Shown here one piece after another: positions 1 to 10,300 of a DNA stretch of 64,000 nt (positions are counted from its first letter, which is position 1; the number at the start of each line of letters is the position of its first letter). Made by a program: the position numbers and the translations under genes. The stretch is from positions 2,215,101-2,279,100 of the forward strand of contig ML681964.1 of the NCBI GenBank assembly GCA_007922195.1, read 5' to 3'. The DNA comes from Podocnemis expansa. Its lineage: Eukaryota; Chordata; Testudines; Podocnemididae. Under the pieces are notes generated by a model. That model was given only the letters and a program-made list of their open reading frames with translations, was not told where the DNA came from and did no database searches.

Positions 1-723
1 GGAACGAGCCTTCACCTGTGGGAAGGATTCGGGGTTCCTTTTCCAAGTTGGGAACCCAGACCAGTTTTTCCCCAGCATAGGATAACTGTGGTTCAAAACA
101 GGGACACCTGGGCTGTTGAAAACTTTCTACTTCTTAATCTTCTGGGAGCCAGTGAGGTGGGGTCTTTCATGATCCAGTAAGAAACATACAGGTTATTTAA
201 CATAGAAAAGCAAGCAAATGAGCAGACCTTCTTAAAGCTTGCTTTTCTTGATGCTAAAATATGCATTACACTGACAGTGGAAAGATTCAAGACACACCTA
301 GTTTCCCCTGATAGATTAGAGTTTCATCTCTAGAGAATATTCACTGAAGCTTGAATCAAAAATATCTCCACAAGGTATTTTTTCAATTGAGCCATTATAA
401 GAGAGCCTACTTATTATGTTGATGCTGATCTGACCCCTCATGACTTGAACCTTATTTCTATTATTTGGATTTTCAATTTTGTAAAAGGCCTAGATTAACC
501 TCTATTTTGGCTCTATTTCCTAGGCCCCAATGTATCCCAGTGATTGATTTTTAGTTGGCTTCTGTAGCACATGTACTTTCTAATGTTGCCACTTATATGA
601 TATTTTCTTACATTTTCATAGTGAAGGCAACTTTAAAAAAAGAGTGCTAAACTTATTTGCATTACAGTAGTCCCAGAGACCCGATGGAGATGGATTCCCC
701 TTTTGCTAGGCACTACACAGACA
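1..723. other. Intergenic, nothing recognised
   Basis: AT-rich single-copy-looking DNA. Only chance short frames; no coding, RNA or repeat signature that I can name. Confidence 0.6.
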
Positions 724-925
724 CATTAAATGGCAGTCCCCGCCCTGAAAAGTTTACAAAGGTAGGAGAAAGGAAGTGTCATTCTTGTTTTTCAAATGGG
801 GAACTGAGACAGTAAAGTATTAAGTGACCAGCCCAAGGTGAGGCAGAAAGTATGTGGCACCATTAGGAATTAAACTCAGATTTGCTGAGTTGGTAGCTGT
901 TGCCTCAATCATAAGACCTCCCTCC
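724..925 (-). mobile_element. MIR SINE fragment
   Basis: Read on the minus strand it shows the old tRNA-derived MIR body. On the plus strand the marks are GGGGAACTGAGACAG, AAGTGACCAGCCCAAGGTGA, and a degenerate tRNA-promoter end near GGTAGCTGTTGCCTC. Strongly diverged. Confidence 0.65.
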
Positions 926-3284
926 CTCATGCTACCTCTTCCATTCTCAAGATGAAGTTTTCTTTGTACTATAAGTGTAGCTCCTAAGTAATTTAAGAAA
1001 AGAGAGTTACAAAGGGAGCAGTAGCAGATGATACCATAAAGTAAGGGGGTACATCTTCCCTATCATGAAACAGTCAGGTTGTAATACCAAAATGGAGTCT
1101 GGATGATGTGACAAAAATCAGAGGAACTCAGTATTGTCAATTCCAAATGGTCAAAATCATAAAATGCTTAATATGAGATTACAACTGAGTTCTTCTTATT
1201 CACCTTCTGTTTTTTGAGTCTTCTGGGTACACTCAGGCGACACTTTCAAGCTCTTCTCTGAATTTGTGGGAACTAGAAATTCACTCATTTTTTTATTTTT
1301 TAGTGAAGATGATTCTTGTGTAACCAGTTGTCTCCAGGAGCTAAGGTTTTAGCCACCAAATCAAAATGAGAGCTGGCTAAGCTGAGAATGTGAAGATGGA
1401 ATTCTCTGACATGCATGTGCATTTTGAGGGAATCATAGTCAATAAAATATGTGACTTAAAACAAATCTCTTCCTCTTTACTGCTTTTCTGCCTTTCTGTG
1501 TCTCTTTGCCCACTCCAACTTCTCCCTCATTCGCTTGGTTCTTCTGCCACCCCACCCTGTCCCCTTGAAAGTTTTGAATTGTTAAATGAGTGAGTTCCAA
1601 AAGGCACAGAAGTCTCCGTCTTCTGGTGTCTTTATTATAACACCAATACAGACAAAATGACAAAGATGCAAATGCTTCGTTTTTATTAAGCATTTTCTCC
1701 CATGCATCTTCGTAAAGCACAATAAAACATACAACTCTGAATTACGTGACTATCAAGGGGTTTGGGTAAGTTATAAACCATTAGATGAAGCTTGTGGCTT
1801 TTTTATTTGTTTTTTTAATCAATGGGGTTCTGAAATGAGATTATTACCCAGTAGTTCAATGATGTAATACACATACTTGATTTTTTGTTTGCCTCTGCTC
1901 CCACTGTTGCTTTTCTTCTCTGATTTGAACCACATTCTAATGTACTCAGTTTATTCTAATAACTTTAATTTGTGGGCATGCTCTAATCCTTGTGAATCAC
2001 AAGTATCCAGGTGCATCATATTCATGGGTTATGAGATGTTCTTTTATCACAGGCTTCTTGATAGGAATTTCTATTCAAGCAGACTTAAATTAAGTTAAAA
2101 AGACCAATCCAAAGACTGTGCTGATTTCCAACAAAATCCTGCAAAGTGCTTTGAGTACAAATTTTAACTAACTCTTTTACTAAAACAGAGTGCTTAGCAG
2201 GGAGAACAATACATCTTTGCACAAATGATTGTGAGCATAAAGTTAGTTATGCACATGTTAAGTGAAAATAATGTCTAACTGCAGACGTGTCTAAAACAGG
2301 TCTGTTTGTGCTAACAAACTAGGAAAATCAGAAGAGAAACATAGCTTGTTTAACAAAAATTGGTCCCTATTACACTGTAAACAAACTAAGTTAATGTGTG
2401 TATTAAGTTTGGATTATTGAAAACAAGAGAAATGGAAAACAAACAAGCAAAGTATTGTATTACACTAACCAACTCAAGCTGTTTAAAGGTGCATCCCACA
2501 GGCAGAAGATACCAATACATAGTGAAAAAATCCACAAGCATCAAGAAAGAAAAATGTAGTCCTTTATAAAGAACAGTCTGGTCAGCTAAGAAAAGCCTAC
2601 CATATGTGGATAATTAAGTGTGCAATCATCTACAGAGACATTATGAAAATTTGAAAACCACTGGCTGGACAAGATCTAACTGTTTAAAAATATATAATAT
2701 TAAAAAGGATACTAAAAATTTGTTGGCCATTGAAAAACATGGAATTTGCATTTTTACAGCGCCTAATCTTTAGTTTTTACTCAGGCCACCCACTTCAGAG
2801 GGCAACACTGCCACTAGTAGCACAGGAGTAAGGATGGCATAGTATGATATTGCCACCCTTGCATCTCTGCTGCTGTTTGTGATAGTGCTGCATTCATAAC
2901 AACACAGCCAGCAGCTGCTGCTCTCCAGCCACCTAGCTCTAAGGCAGAATCTGTTTGGCTCTCACAATATTGTGCTTAGGTATATGTGGCCCTCCTATGT
3001 AATAAGGTGGGGCACCACCACTTTACTGCATCTCAGATATCACCTCAGCGTTCTGACGTGAGTTACTAAAGTTATTACAAGATGCCAAAAACTTTTAAGA
3101 ATCACCCCTAAAGACTGTTTGGCAAAGATAAATGTCACGCTGATGGTAATATGCTTTTCTGTACTGCTTGTGTTCAACTGACACCTATAATGGAGTCTAG
3201 CTAGAGAAACTGAAGTTCCGCATTTCATTTTAACTAAGGGAAAATGTGGACTTATGTTTTTTATAGGAGAATTTTGTTTTATCA
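926..3284. other. Intergenic, nothing recognised
   Basis: AT-rich DNA with only short chance frames and no named repeat. Confidence 0.55.
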
Positions 3285-3465
3285 TCAGTTGGTTGCTCAC
3301 TTATTGGTCCTTTGCTCTCGTCACCTACTTGCTCACTTGTGGCTACTCACACATCAATTGTTATCTGCTTACTAGTTGGCTGTTTACCTGCTCATTGGTT
3401 ACTCATTCCTTGCTCGCTGGCCCTTCGCTCAGTGGTTGCTTGCTCATTTGTTGGCTGTTCGCTCA
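3285..3465 (+). repeat. Degenerate tandem array of TTGCTCAC/GTTGGCT units
   Basis: Repeated imperfect copies of TTGGTTGCTCAC, CTTGCTCAC, GGTTACTCA and TGTTGGCTGTTCGCTCA follow each other. The pattern resumes at 3734-3770 (CTTACTCAC, TTGGTTGCTCGCTTGCTCAC) on the far side of a MITE, so one array was split by an insertion. Short reading frames across it come from the repeat and are not taken as genes. Confidence 0.7.
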
Positions 3466-3732
3466 GGGTGTGTCTACACTGATGGTGGCAAAGTCACTGC
3501 TGCCAGTCAGTGTTCCTGGTGCGATTTAGCAGAGTATGAACTCGCTGCTGTGCTCTGGAAGTTCTGCCCCCTAAAAGACATAGCTGAAAGCCGACCACAA
3601 GCCATTTGTGGTCAGCCTTCCTGAGTGTGTGTCGGTGGCTAGACAGTAGCCGGCAGATACGCAAGGCATTTTAAGTGCCTTGTGTATCTGCTGTTGACTG
3701 CTGCCGAAAATCCAGGTAAGTGTAGACTAGGG
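3466..3732. mobile_element. MITE with TGTCTACAC-type ends, copy 1
   Basis: Ends are GGGTGTGTCTACAC on the left and GTGTAGACTAGGGC on the right, an imperfect terminal inverted repeat. It includes an internal palindrome (GCAAGGCATTTTAAGTGCCTTG-like, 3660-3685). The same element occurs diverged at 59850-60135, sharing TGGTGGCAAA near the left end and GACTGCTGCC near the right. It interrupts the tandem array on both sides. Confidence 0.7.
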
Positions 3733-3769
3733 CTTACTCACAACTTGGTTGCTCGCTTGCTCACTACTT

Positions 3770-4172
3770 ATTTCTAACTTATTTGTCTAGCTTCAGCTTC
3801 CAGCTGTTGGTTCTTGTTGTTGCACATTTCTCTCTTAAATTAAAGAGCCTGGTATCTTCTCCCAATGAAGGCACTGATACCTGTGATCAAGTCACCTTTC
3901 AGTCTCTTTTTACATAAGCAAAACATTTTGAGCTCTTTAAATCTATCACTGTAAGGCCTCAAGTCATTTTATGGTTCTTGTCTGCACCTTGTTCAGTTTT
4001 TCAACATCCTTTTCAAAATGTGGACACCAGGACTGGGTACAGTCTTTCAGCATCAGTGCTGTGTACAGAGGTAAATTCACCTCCCAAGTCCTACCTTTCT
4101 GTTTGTATATCAAAGGATTGCATTGACCCTTTTTGCCATAGCATCACCTGGGAGTGCATGTTTGTTACCTGT
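3770..4172 (-). mobile_element. CR1-type LINE fragment
   Basis: On the plus strand this reads as reverse-complemented sequence of the 3' third of a CR1 reverse transcriptase: AGCTTCAGCTTCCAGC, TGATCAAGTCACCTTTCAG, CAACATCCTTTTCAAAATGT, GGACACCAGGACTGGGTACA, ACAGAGGTAAATTCACCTCC and AAAGGATTGCATTGACCC. This is the usual order of landmarks in sauropsid CR1 copies. Frame is broken in many places. Confidence 0.7.
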
Positions 4173-4173
4173 T

Positions 4174-4450
4174 GTGGCAGAGGGCTGACAAGTAAGAATA
4201 GCCGGAGTCAAGTCCCCTCTCCCTGGAAACCTTGTTAAAGGGGATCCAGCTGGGGGAGCCTGCGGTGACTGGGCTAATGGGGAGCAGCTAAGTAGTTCTT
4301 TAGCTGGCCATTATAAAGGATATGAGGAAGGGCCCCAAAGATGGAGCAGCAGTTGAAAGTGGGTTATCTGGGTCTGTAGCTAGATAACCTGGAAATAAAG
4401 AGCCTTGATGTGAGCACAAAGCAGAGGTCTCTGAATGGTGTTTGGGAAAA
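4174..4450 (+). other. Possible solitary LTR-like fragment
   Basis: Begins TGTTGTGGCAGAGG and has TATAAAGG (4312-4319) and AATAAAG (4396-4402) in promoter-to-polyadenylation order, as in an LTR. No partner LTR, primer-binding site or internal region was found, and the 3' boundary is unclear. Offered as a possibility only. Confidence 0.25.
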
Positions 4451-6200
4451 GAACTAGGCAAGGGCTCTATTTGTTCTATTCATATACAGTATCCTAATTC
4501 TCACTGGTCAAAAAAAAATTAAAAGTGCAAAGCAAGTCACCTTCAGAGATCTAAAGAATATCTGAAAAAATCTTTGCTAAAGCTTAATTCAGCTTGAATT
4601 TTAATGCAAAATGTTAGCTTGTAGGGGATTTACCTGTTTAGTGTTTGGATACTGTTCATGCCTCCTTACTATTGGGATTCCAAGAGCTTTTTATTTTTTT
4701 ATTTTTTTGAAAAGATGACAAGTTTGTGGAATTAAAGGGGATAAATTTAGGTCTTAAAACCAGGAATTTGCATTCGGGAATTCCTTGTTCTAGGACCTAA
4801 ACTTATCTGTTTAATTCTGTAAAGTTGTCACCTCCTTAGGGATGTCTGGGATCAGTATCCTGAAAGGAACTAGAGTAATAAGGTCAGACACAGGTCACCT
4901 AGCAAAGGCCTTAAAATAGCCAAATGGCTGGGCAGACGTCAGGACCATTTTTAGTCTGCTGTTTCGTGGACTGCTTGGCAATCCTCTCATTCCACTACAA
5001 CTTCATCCAGTAATGGTTTCACCTTTCCAGAAAAATCATAAAGGGAAATCACAGTCCAGGTCCACCAATCTTCACTCATGGATCAATGTCTGGGGACTCT
5101 CCTGACTGTGAGGAAAGAGTTTGCACTGAGCATGCATAGATCATCATCCTCCTGAAGAGGGGAAAAAAAAATTTTTTTTTGATACCTCCTTCATCCACAG
5201 TCCACACAGTCACAGTTTGGGACTACACCACACTACCAGAATTTCCAACAAAACCTGAACCTCCTATTTATGCCCTCAATATTTGAGTCCTTTCACTTAC
5301 TTAACATGCTATAAATAAGTGATTTAAATGGCATTACCTTGGTGTAATTTAGCAGAATCTGAGCCTTTGGCCCAGCCCTCTGGCCCTATCTCTATTTTCC
5401 CTTCCTTTCTACAAACACCATGGCATGTGATCACTCTTGCCTTCAGTTAGACAGAGCTCCCCTGTCCTGCAACCAGCAGCTTCCCCAGGACTTGAAACTG
5501 GGGGTTTGGAGTGGGGTGTAGAGGGAGCTATAGGAGGGGTGTTGGGGTGCTCACTAAATTGCTGTAACACTATTACTACCTGACAATGGGGGGGTAGGGG
5601 GCTGTAGCGAGTGTGTTAGGGAAATCCCTGCCTGCAACATTGTGTTTAAAACAAACATCAAAAAAACAAACTCTCCTTCCTTAGGGGAAGGATTTCCCCT
5701 GCCTTTCCCTGAGCCTGCTAAAATCGCCAAGGCGGTAGCTTCCTTCCCAGGGGATTAATTTAAAGCCACTGGCTGGCTTGTCTGACGCAGGCTGGAGCTG
5801 TGTCTTTCCAGTGGGAAAGTGCCATTTGTTTCTGAATCTTTGCATTCCAAAGGGGTGTCAGTTCAGCAAAACAAGCAAGGAGTCCTGTGTAGGGCTACCC
5901 AGGGCCAGCTCTACTACAAGGCAAGAGACAGACATGGCTTCAGGTGACAGCTCTTAGGGGTGCCTACCCCCCTGAAGATCAGGCTGGCTCCTGCCTCTTC
6001 AATCTCTCCTAGCAACTCAGGTGCTGTTAGTCAACCTGCAGCTTAAGTCATGTAGGCAGAGTGCATTTTAAAATCCCTCTGCAGGCAGATGCTGGAGATT
6101 TATGCATTTTGGAAAACTGTTTTCAACCTCCATGAATCAGATGTGGGGGCACCAAATCAAAATTTGGCTTGGGGTGCCACAACCCCTTGAGCTGGCCTTG
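4451..6200. other. Intergenic, nothing recognised
   Basis: Mixed AT-rich DNA with a short A/T run near 5164-5180. No gene, RNA or named repeat was identified. Confidence 0.55.
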
Positions 6201-6683
6201 GGGCTACCAGATACCAAAGTCTGGAAAGGAGGACAGGAAAGAACAAAAATGAGGACATTGGAGGACACATTGAGAAAATGCAGCATTAATGTAACTCTCT
6301 TCTGTATTTAGGGGCCCTGCAATGCTTTCCCCTAAAAGTAAGGTATTCTGTGTCATTCCAGCATACTTTAACCCCTATAAGTAAAAAGCCAGACAAAATC
6401 AAGTATTTTAAAATGCTTGCCAGATGGAGGACACGAAGGTAAAAAGGAAGACATGTTCTCCTTTTTACCTTCAGGTCCTCTGTCCAGCAGGCATTGTAAA
6501 AATACATGATTTTGTCTGGCTTTTTACCTATAGGATGTAAAGTGTGCTGGAATGCCTGGGACCAACCTATTTTTAAAGGGAAGTGTTCCAGCCCCCTCTA
6601 AAAACAGAAGATATTTTCTCCATATGTCTTCCTTTTTGGACTTCCCCATCTTCTTTTCCATGCTTTGGTATCTGGTCACCCTA
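6201..6683. mobile_element. Fold-back MITE, about 480 bp, almost wholly palindromic
   Basis: The left half (from GGGCTACCAGATACCAAAG) is the reverse complement of the right half (ending CTTTGGTATCTGGTCACCCT). The arms run about 230-250 bp, with the central turn near 6453. Matching blocks include AAAAAGCCAGACAAAATCA (left) against TGATTTTGTCTGGCTTTTT (right), and GAAGGTAAAAAGGA against TCCTTTTTACCTTC. The GGGTGACCAGAT terminus is shared with a broken copy at 7908-8015. Fragmentary frames inside it are not genes. Confidence 0.85.
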
Positions 6684-6689
6684 GTCCAG

Positions 6690-6790
6690 TGCTGCCTTCC
6701 CTCTAAGCCGTGTGGGTGTGTGTGCGTGCACAGGTTGTGAAGCCCGTGCCCACAACAAAACAAAGCACGCACAAAACAATTCACCAGTGC
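6690..6790 (+). mobile_element. Fragment of TTCCCTCTAAG-ended repeat
   Basis: The block CTTCCCTCTAAGCCGTG followed by GT/GC-rich sequence matches the ends of the element at 30771-30909 and of the remnant ending at 33004 (CTTAGAGGGAAC). Only one end is recognisable. Confidence 0.4.
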
Positions 6791-7220
6791 TCATCTTTTT
6801 TGTGCCACTTTAAGACAGAGCTTTCAAATACCCTGTTTCAAATAAAATCATTTCCATCACCCTATCAAAATAAAACTTAGATATTAATTGCCTCCTCCTC
6901 CTTGGCTTGGTTGCACTGGCAAGTTTGACCGGCCTCGCTGGAGTGTGCACAAATTTGGATCCGGGTTCTGAAACTTTGCACAAAATTTTTTTTGCACACA
7001 CAGGGACGATGAAAAATTAGAGGGATCATCCTGTGGCTGTTAAAAAGTGACATTGATTTATTTCCCTGGGCTCAGGCCCAAGCCCCGGGGGGGGGGGCAG
7101 GTGAGGGGCACCCTCAGTCCCGCCTCCCGCTGCTCTGCCCCCCAGCAGGGGCGGGAAAGGCGCTGGAGCGGCGGGGCGGAGCCTGGGAGGGCGGCGGCGC
7201 GCGCCTGGCTCCGTGCACCT

Positions 7221-7240
7221 GCGGCGGCGGCGGCGGCGGC
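7221..7240 (+). repeat. CGG-type triplet run in CpG island
   Basis: About six uninterrupted GCG/CGG triplets upstream of the proposed ATG, next to the CCAAT and GC boxes. Depending on the true transcription start it is promoter or 5' UTR. Confidence 0.7.
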
Positions 7241-7362
7241 CATTGGCGGAGGGCGGGCGGGCTGCCGCGCGGGCGAGGCCGGACAGCTGAGCCGGGCCCA
7301 GCAGCAGCCGCCGCCGGCGGGAGAGCGCGTGCGGCCGCGCGCCCGGGGCCACCAGCAGCGAG

Positions 7363-7369
7363 ATGGAGG
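7363..7369 (+). CDS. GADL1: GADL1 coding exon 1 (candidate, 7 coding nt)
   Basis: ATG at 7363 has G at -3 and G at +4, a good initiation context. Seven bases later comes a strong donor, GGAGG|GTAAAG (GT at 7370-7371), so the exon would contribute Met, Glu and one base. That phase-1 end is what exon 2 needs, because exon 2 has a stop just upstream of its acceptor and no in-frame ATG before the conserved part. Without splicing, the same ATG opens a 66-codon frame with no recognisable homology. The chance of a phase match is one in three, so this is a reasoned candidate rather than proof. Confidence 0.45.
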
Positions 7370-10300
7370 GTAAAGGCTCTAGCCCAGCCCCCGGGGGTAG
7401 CCGTGACTGGGCCCGGCTCGCCGCCGCCTCCTGCGGCGCCGCTCTCCGGTGCTGGCTTCCCTGGCTGCTCCGGGAGCCTGCCTGGGGCAGGGGTGCAGCC
7501 TCGCCTTTGGGGAAGGTTTCTTGGGTTGACTTGCCCTGGCTCTGCCTCTCCTGGGTGCCTTAGCTGGCCCCCAGTGCTAGGCTCCAAGCCTGCTTTGCGA
7601 GGGATTTCCCCACACCCCCAGTTGTCAGCTAGTAACAGTGTTAGACCAGTNNNNNNNNNNGTTGTCAGCTAGTAACAGTGTTAGACCAGTTTCCTGAGCA
7701 CCCCATACACCCCCCTAATTTCAAGTCCTGGGGAGAATACTCAGCTCTGGTGCAACACCATAAGCGTTGCAGGGGGGCGCTGATGCTTGAGGACCAAAAT
7801 GGAGACCGCAGCAGTGATGACATCACTAGTCTAAGCTGCTGCAGGGAGTGCCAGAAACCGTAGCCCTGTTTCGGAGAATACTGTTTGGGGCTGTCCTGGG
7901 GTCTAAGGGTGACCAGCTATCAAGTGTGAAAATCAGGACTCGGGTGGGGGTGATAGGCACCAAGAAACGAGAAAGCCCCTGAATGCTGGGACTGTCTTTA
8001 TAAAATCAGGAGCATTGGGGAGTCTCCAGGAACTGAAGATGAATGTAGAGGTGATGCCAGTGCTTAACTTGTAATGAAAAGGGTGTAGGGGTCCAGCAGT
8101 GGTTTGGGGTGGGTTGTGGGTTTTTTTTTTTTTTTTTTTACATTCAGCAGATGCACAAGGGCTATGGACCACCAAGCCTAGAAGTGCTGGTGGGTCAGCC
8201 CTGGCGCAAGTTAAGCTGCGGGTAGGAGCGGGTGGGATAATTGAAAAGATCTGTGAGGACTCAGCCTGGCTTGCCTGTTGCCGCTGCTGTCAGACCCTGA
8301 AATTTACTATGTAGGTAGACAACATGCCCTAGCAGCAGCCTCCTCCTGTTCTCTGTCCTGTGGCTGGTCAGAGTCGGAGCAGAGTTCACAGGCATCCCTC
8401 AATCAATTTAATAAGTGATCAGAAGATGACCAACGGAAAAGGGGAAAATGGTTGGGATGCATAGTCCCCCATGTCCAACAGAGTGAGTGGTGCCAGGGCA
8501 GGAGGGCACTTGGGACTGCATCTTGTGAATGGCGTGCTGGAAAATTTACTAGTTGGTTGTTGGTGGTGGAGAGAAGAGGGCACCCCCTAAGTTGCCTTCT
8601 CCTTGATAGGTACATTGGAAGCTGCTGCTGTTCTGTGGCATGCTCTGAAGAAACAGCTTCTTTCTGCAGCCTACTCCCCTTATTCACCTCCAGGGCTCTT
8701 GGGCTGGATGGGGCTTTACCTGAACTGCTTAGTGCTGAGCACCACGTCTCTCAGCTCAGTCTCAGAGATGGCCCCTAGACTCATCTCTCCGGGTGGCCTG
8801 TAAAGCGCTGCAGGGTGGAGGGCATGAAGCAGCAGGGAAGGAGAAGTAGCCCCATGGGAGGGAGGGACGCAGTTTGTGCTGTGGCAGGGGGAGCTGCTGC
8901 CTCCTCCTTGCTGTTTGGTGTTCTGGTGAGAAATACGGGGAAGGGAGGGCTACATGACCTTGTGTGCCCCATCCCTAGCATTATGTCCTGTAATGAAACT
9001 TCCGGAAATATGTCCAACCAAATTTGGTGACATTACTTGTTCATGGATCTGAGTGCACCTTTCCCTGCCTACCCAGACTGAAAGGTCTTCTACTTAAGGA
9101 GCTGGGAGGCAGTGCCTGTAGTGAAGGTGTCTCTGGGATTTCATGCAGGAAAGCTTGGGGTGGTTCTAAGGACTTTCCTCTGGGTAAAATTGTGAAGGGG
9201 GGTTTCCTGATCTCCTTGATGTACCTCACCTGTAGCAGGAAATTTTCACAGAAATTTAAGGAGCCTCTCCTTAATGAATGGATGTTGGTTATGAATGACT
9301 TCCCTTTAAAAAAGTGCATCAGTAATGCACCTCAAATCTTTCATATGTGATAGTGTTCTGAGCAAGGGTTATAGGCTACTGAAATGCAGCTTTATTATTA
9401 TAATAAGTGTTCTTTAAGCAACAGTGCTTACTCCCTCCACACACTGCTGATATTGGACAACAATATGCACAGAAATATAATGATGCTCTTTGAAGCAAAT
9501 ATCTTAGGAAAGGAAAAATAAACCTATTTTATAAAAACATTAACTGGTGTATCAGAAAGCTGTTAAATGAATAGATGATGGACAAAAAAACCCCCTTAAA
9601 ACTAAGTTTATAGAAGTTAGGAATGGGAAGGATCTATTTTTTTGAATAATTGAAGTATCTTTAATGATGTTTGGTATTTAGGTACTACTGTGCCATTAAC
9701 TTGTGAAAATTAGAAATGTTCAACTCACTGGTTTCCTGAGTGGAAAGAAAAAATAACTGTTCTTCGTCATCATCATCCTCTCCTTTTTCCAGTGCTGAGG
9801 TTGGGTAGGACCAGAATTAAGGGATTTCACCCATACTTGTTCTGAGCCACCATTTTAGTCTATTGCAGGCGTAAGGGAGCTGCCTGAATTGTTTTGAATG
9901 CCGTGTTTTGCCACTGTCTCCTTGAACACCTGGTAAAGTGGCCAAACCACTGTAGGTGGTACTTTTTTGATGATTATAATTGTAATCCTTCTTCCAGAGT
10001 AAGATGGCAGGACAAGGGCCAGGTTCTATATCTAGGGGTTTCCAAATAATGTACCACCACCATCTGGCTTGAGCCCCCACCCAGATTTCTGGGAAATCAT
10101 GCATTATCCTCTGGGCATCCCCAAGGGGTGAGACTTCCCCACTCAAAAGCACAAGATGAGTGTAGTATACAAAACTTTCAATAGTAGTAAAAACAGACTA
10201 AAAAGGCCAAATAACAGAAATCAGCATTGATCTAGGAAATCAGTACAGAACAAGATTCCTGACAACCCACCCTGCATAACAGAACATATAAGACTTAATA

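Larger units (their letters stand above)
7080..7560 (+). promoter_or_regulatory. CpG island, probable GADL1 promoter and 5' UTR
   Basis: A sharply bounded GC- and CpG-rich stretch in otherwise AT-rich DNA. It contains an inverted CCAAT box (ATTGG, 7242-7246), GC boxes (GGGCGGG at 7251-7257 and another near 7173) and a CGG-type triplet run at 7221-7240. There is no TATA box at the expected place, as is usual for CpG-island promoters. It lies just upstream of the proposed start codon at 7363. Unlike the other GC-rich patches in the window, it has no recognisable transposon ends or target-site duplication. Assignment to GADL1 rests on strand and phase compatibility; an unrelated or non-coding transcript is possible. 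Confidence 0.65.

Noticed and set aside
4174..4450. Endogenous retrovirus provirus
   Set aside because: Only one LTR-like stretch with TATA and AATAAA signals; no second LTR, primer-binding site, gag, pol or env sequence nearby.
7026..7587. Antisense 157-codon and other frames in the CpG island
   Set aside because: Low-complexity Pro/Ala/Gly translations of CpG-island DNA; no homology or splice logic.
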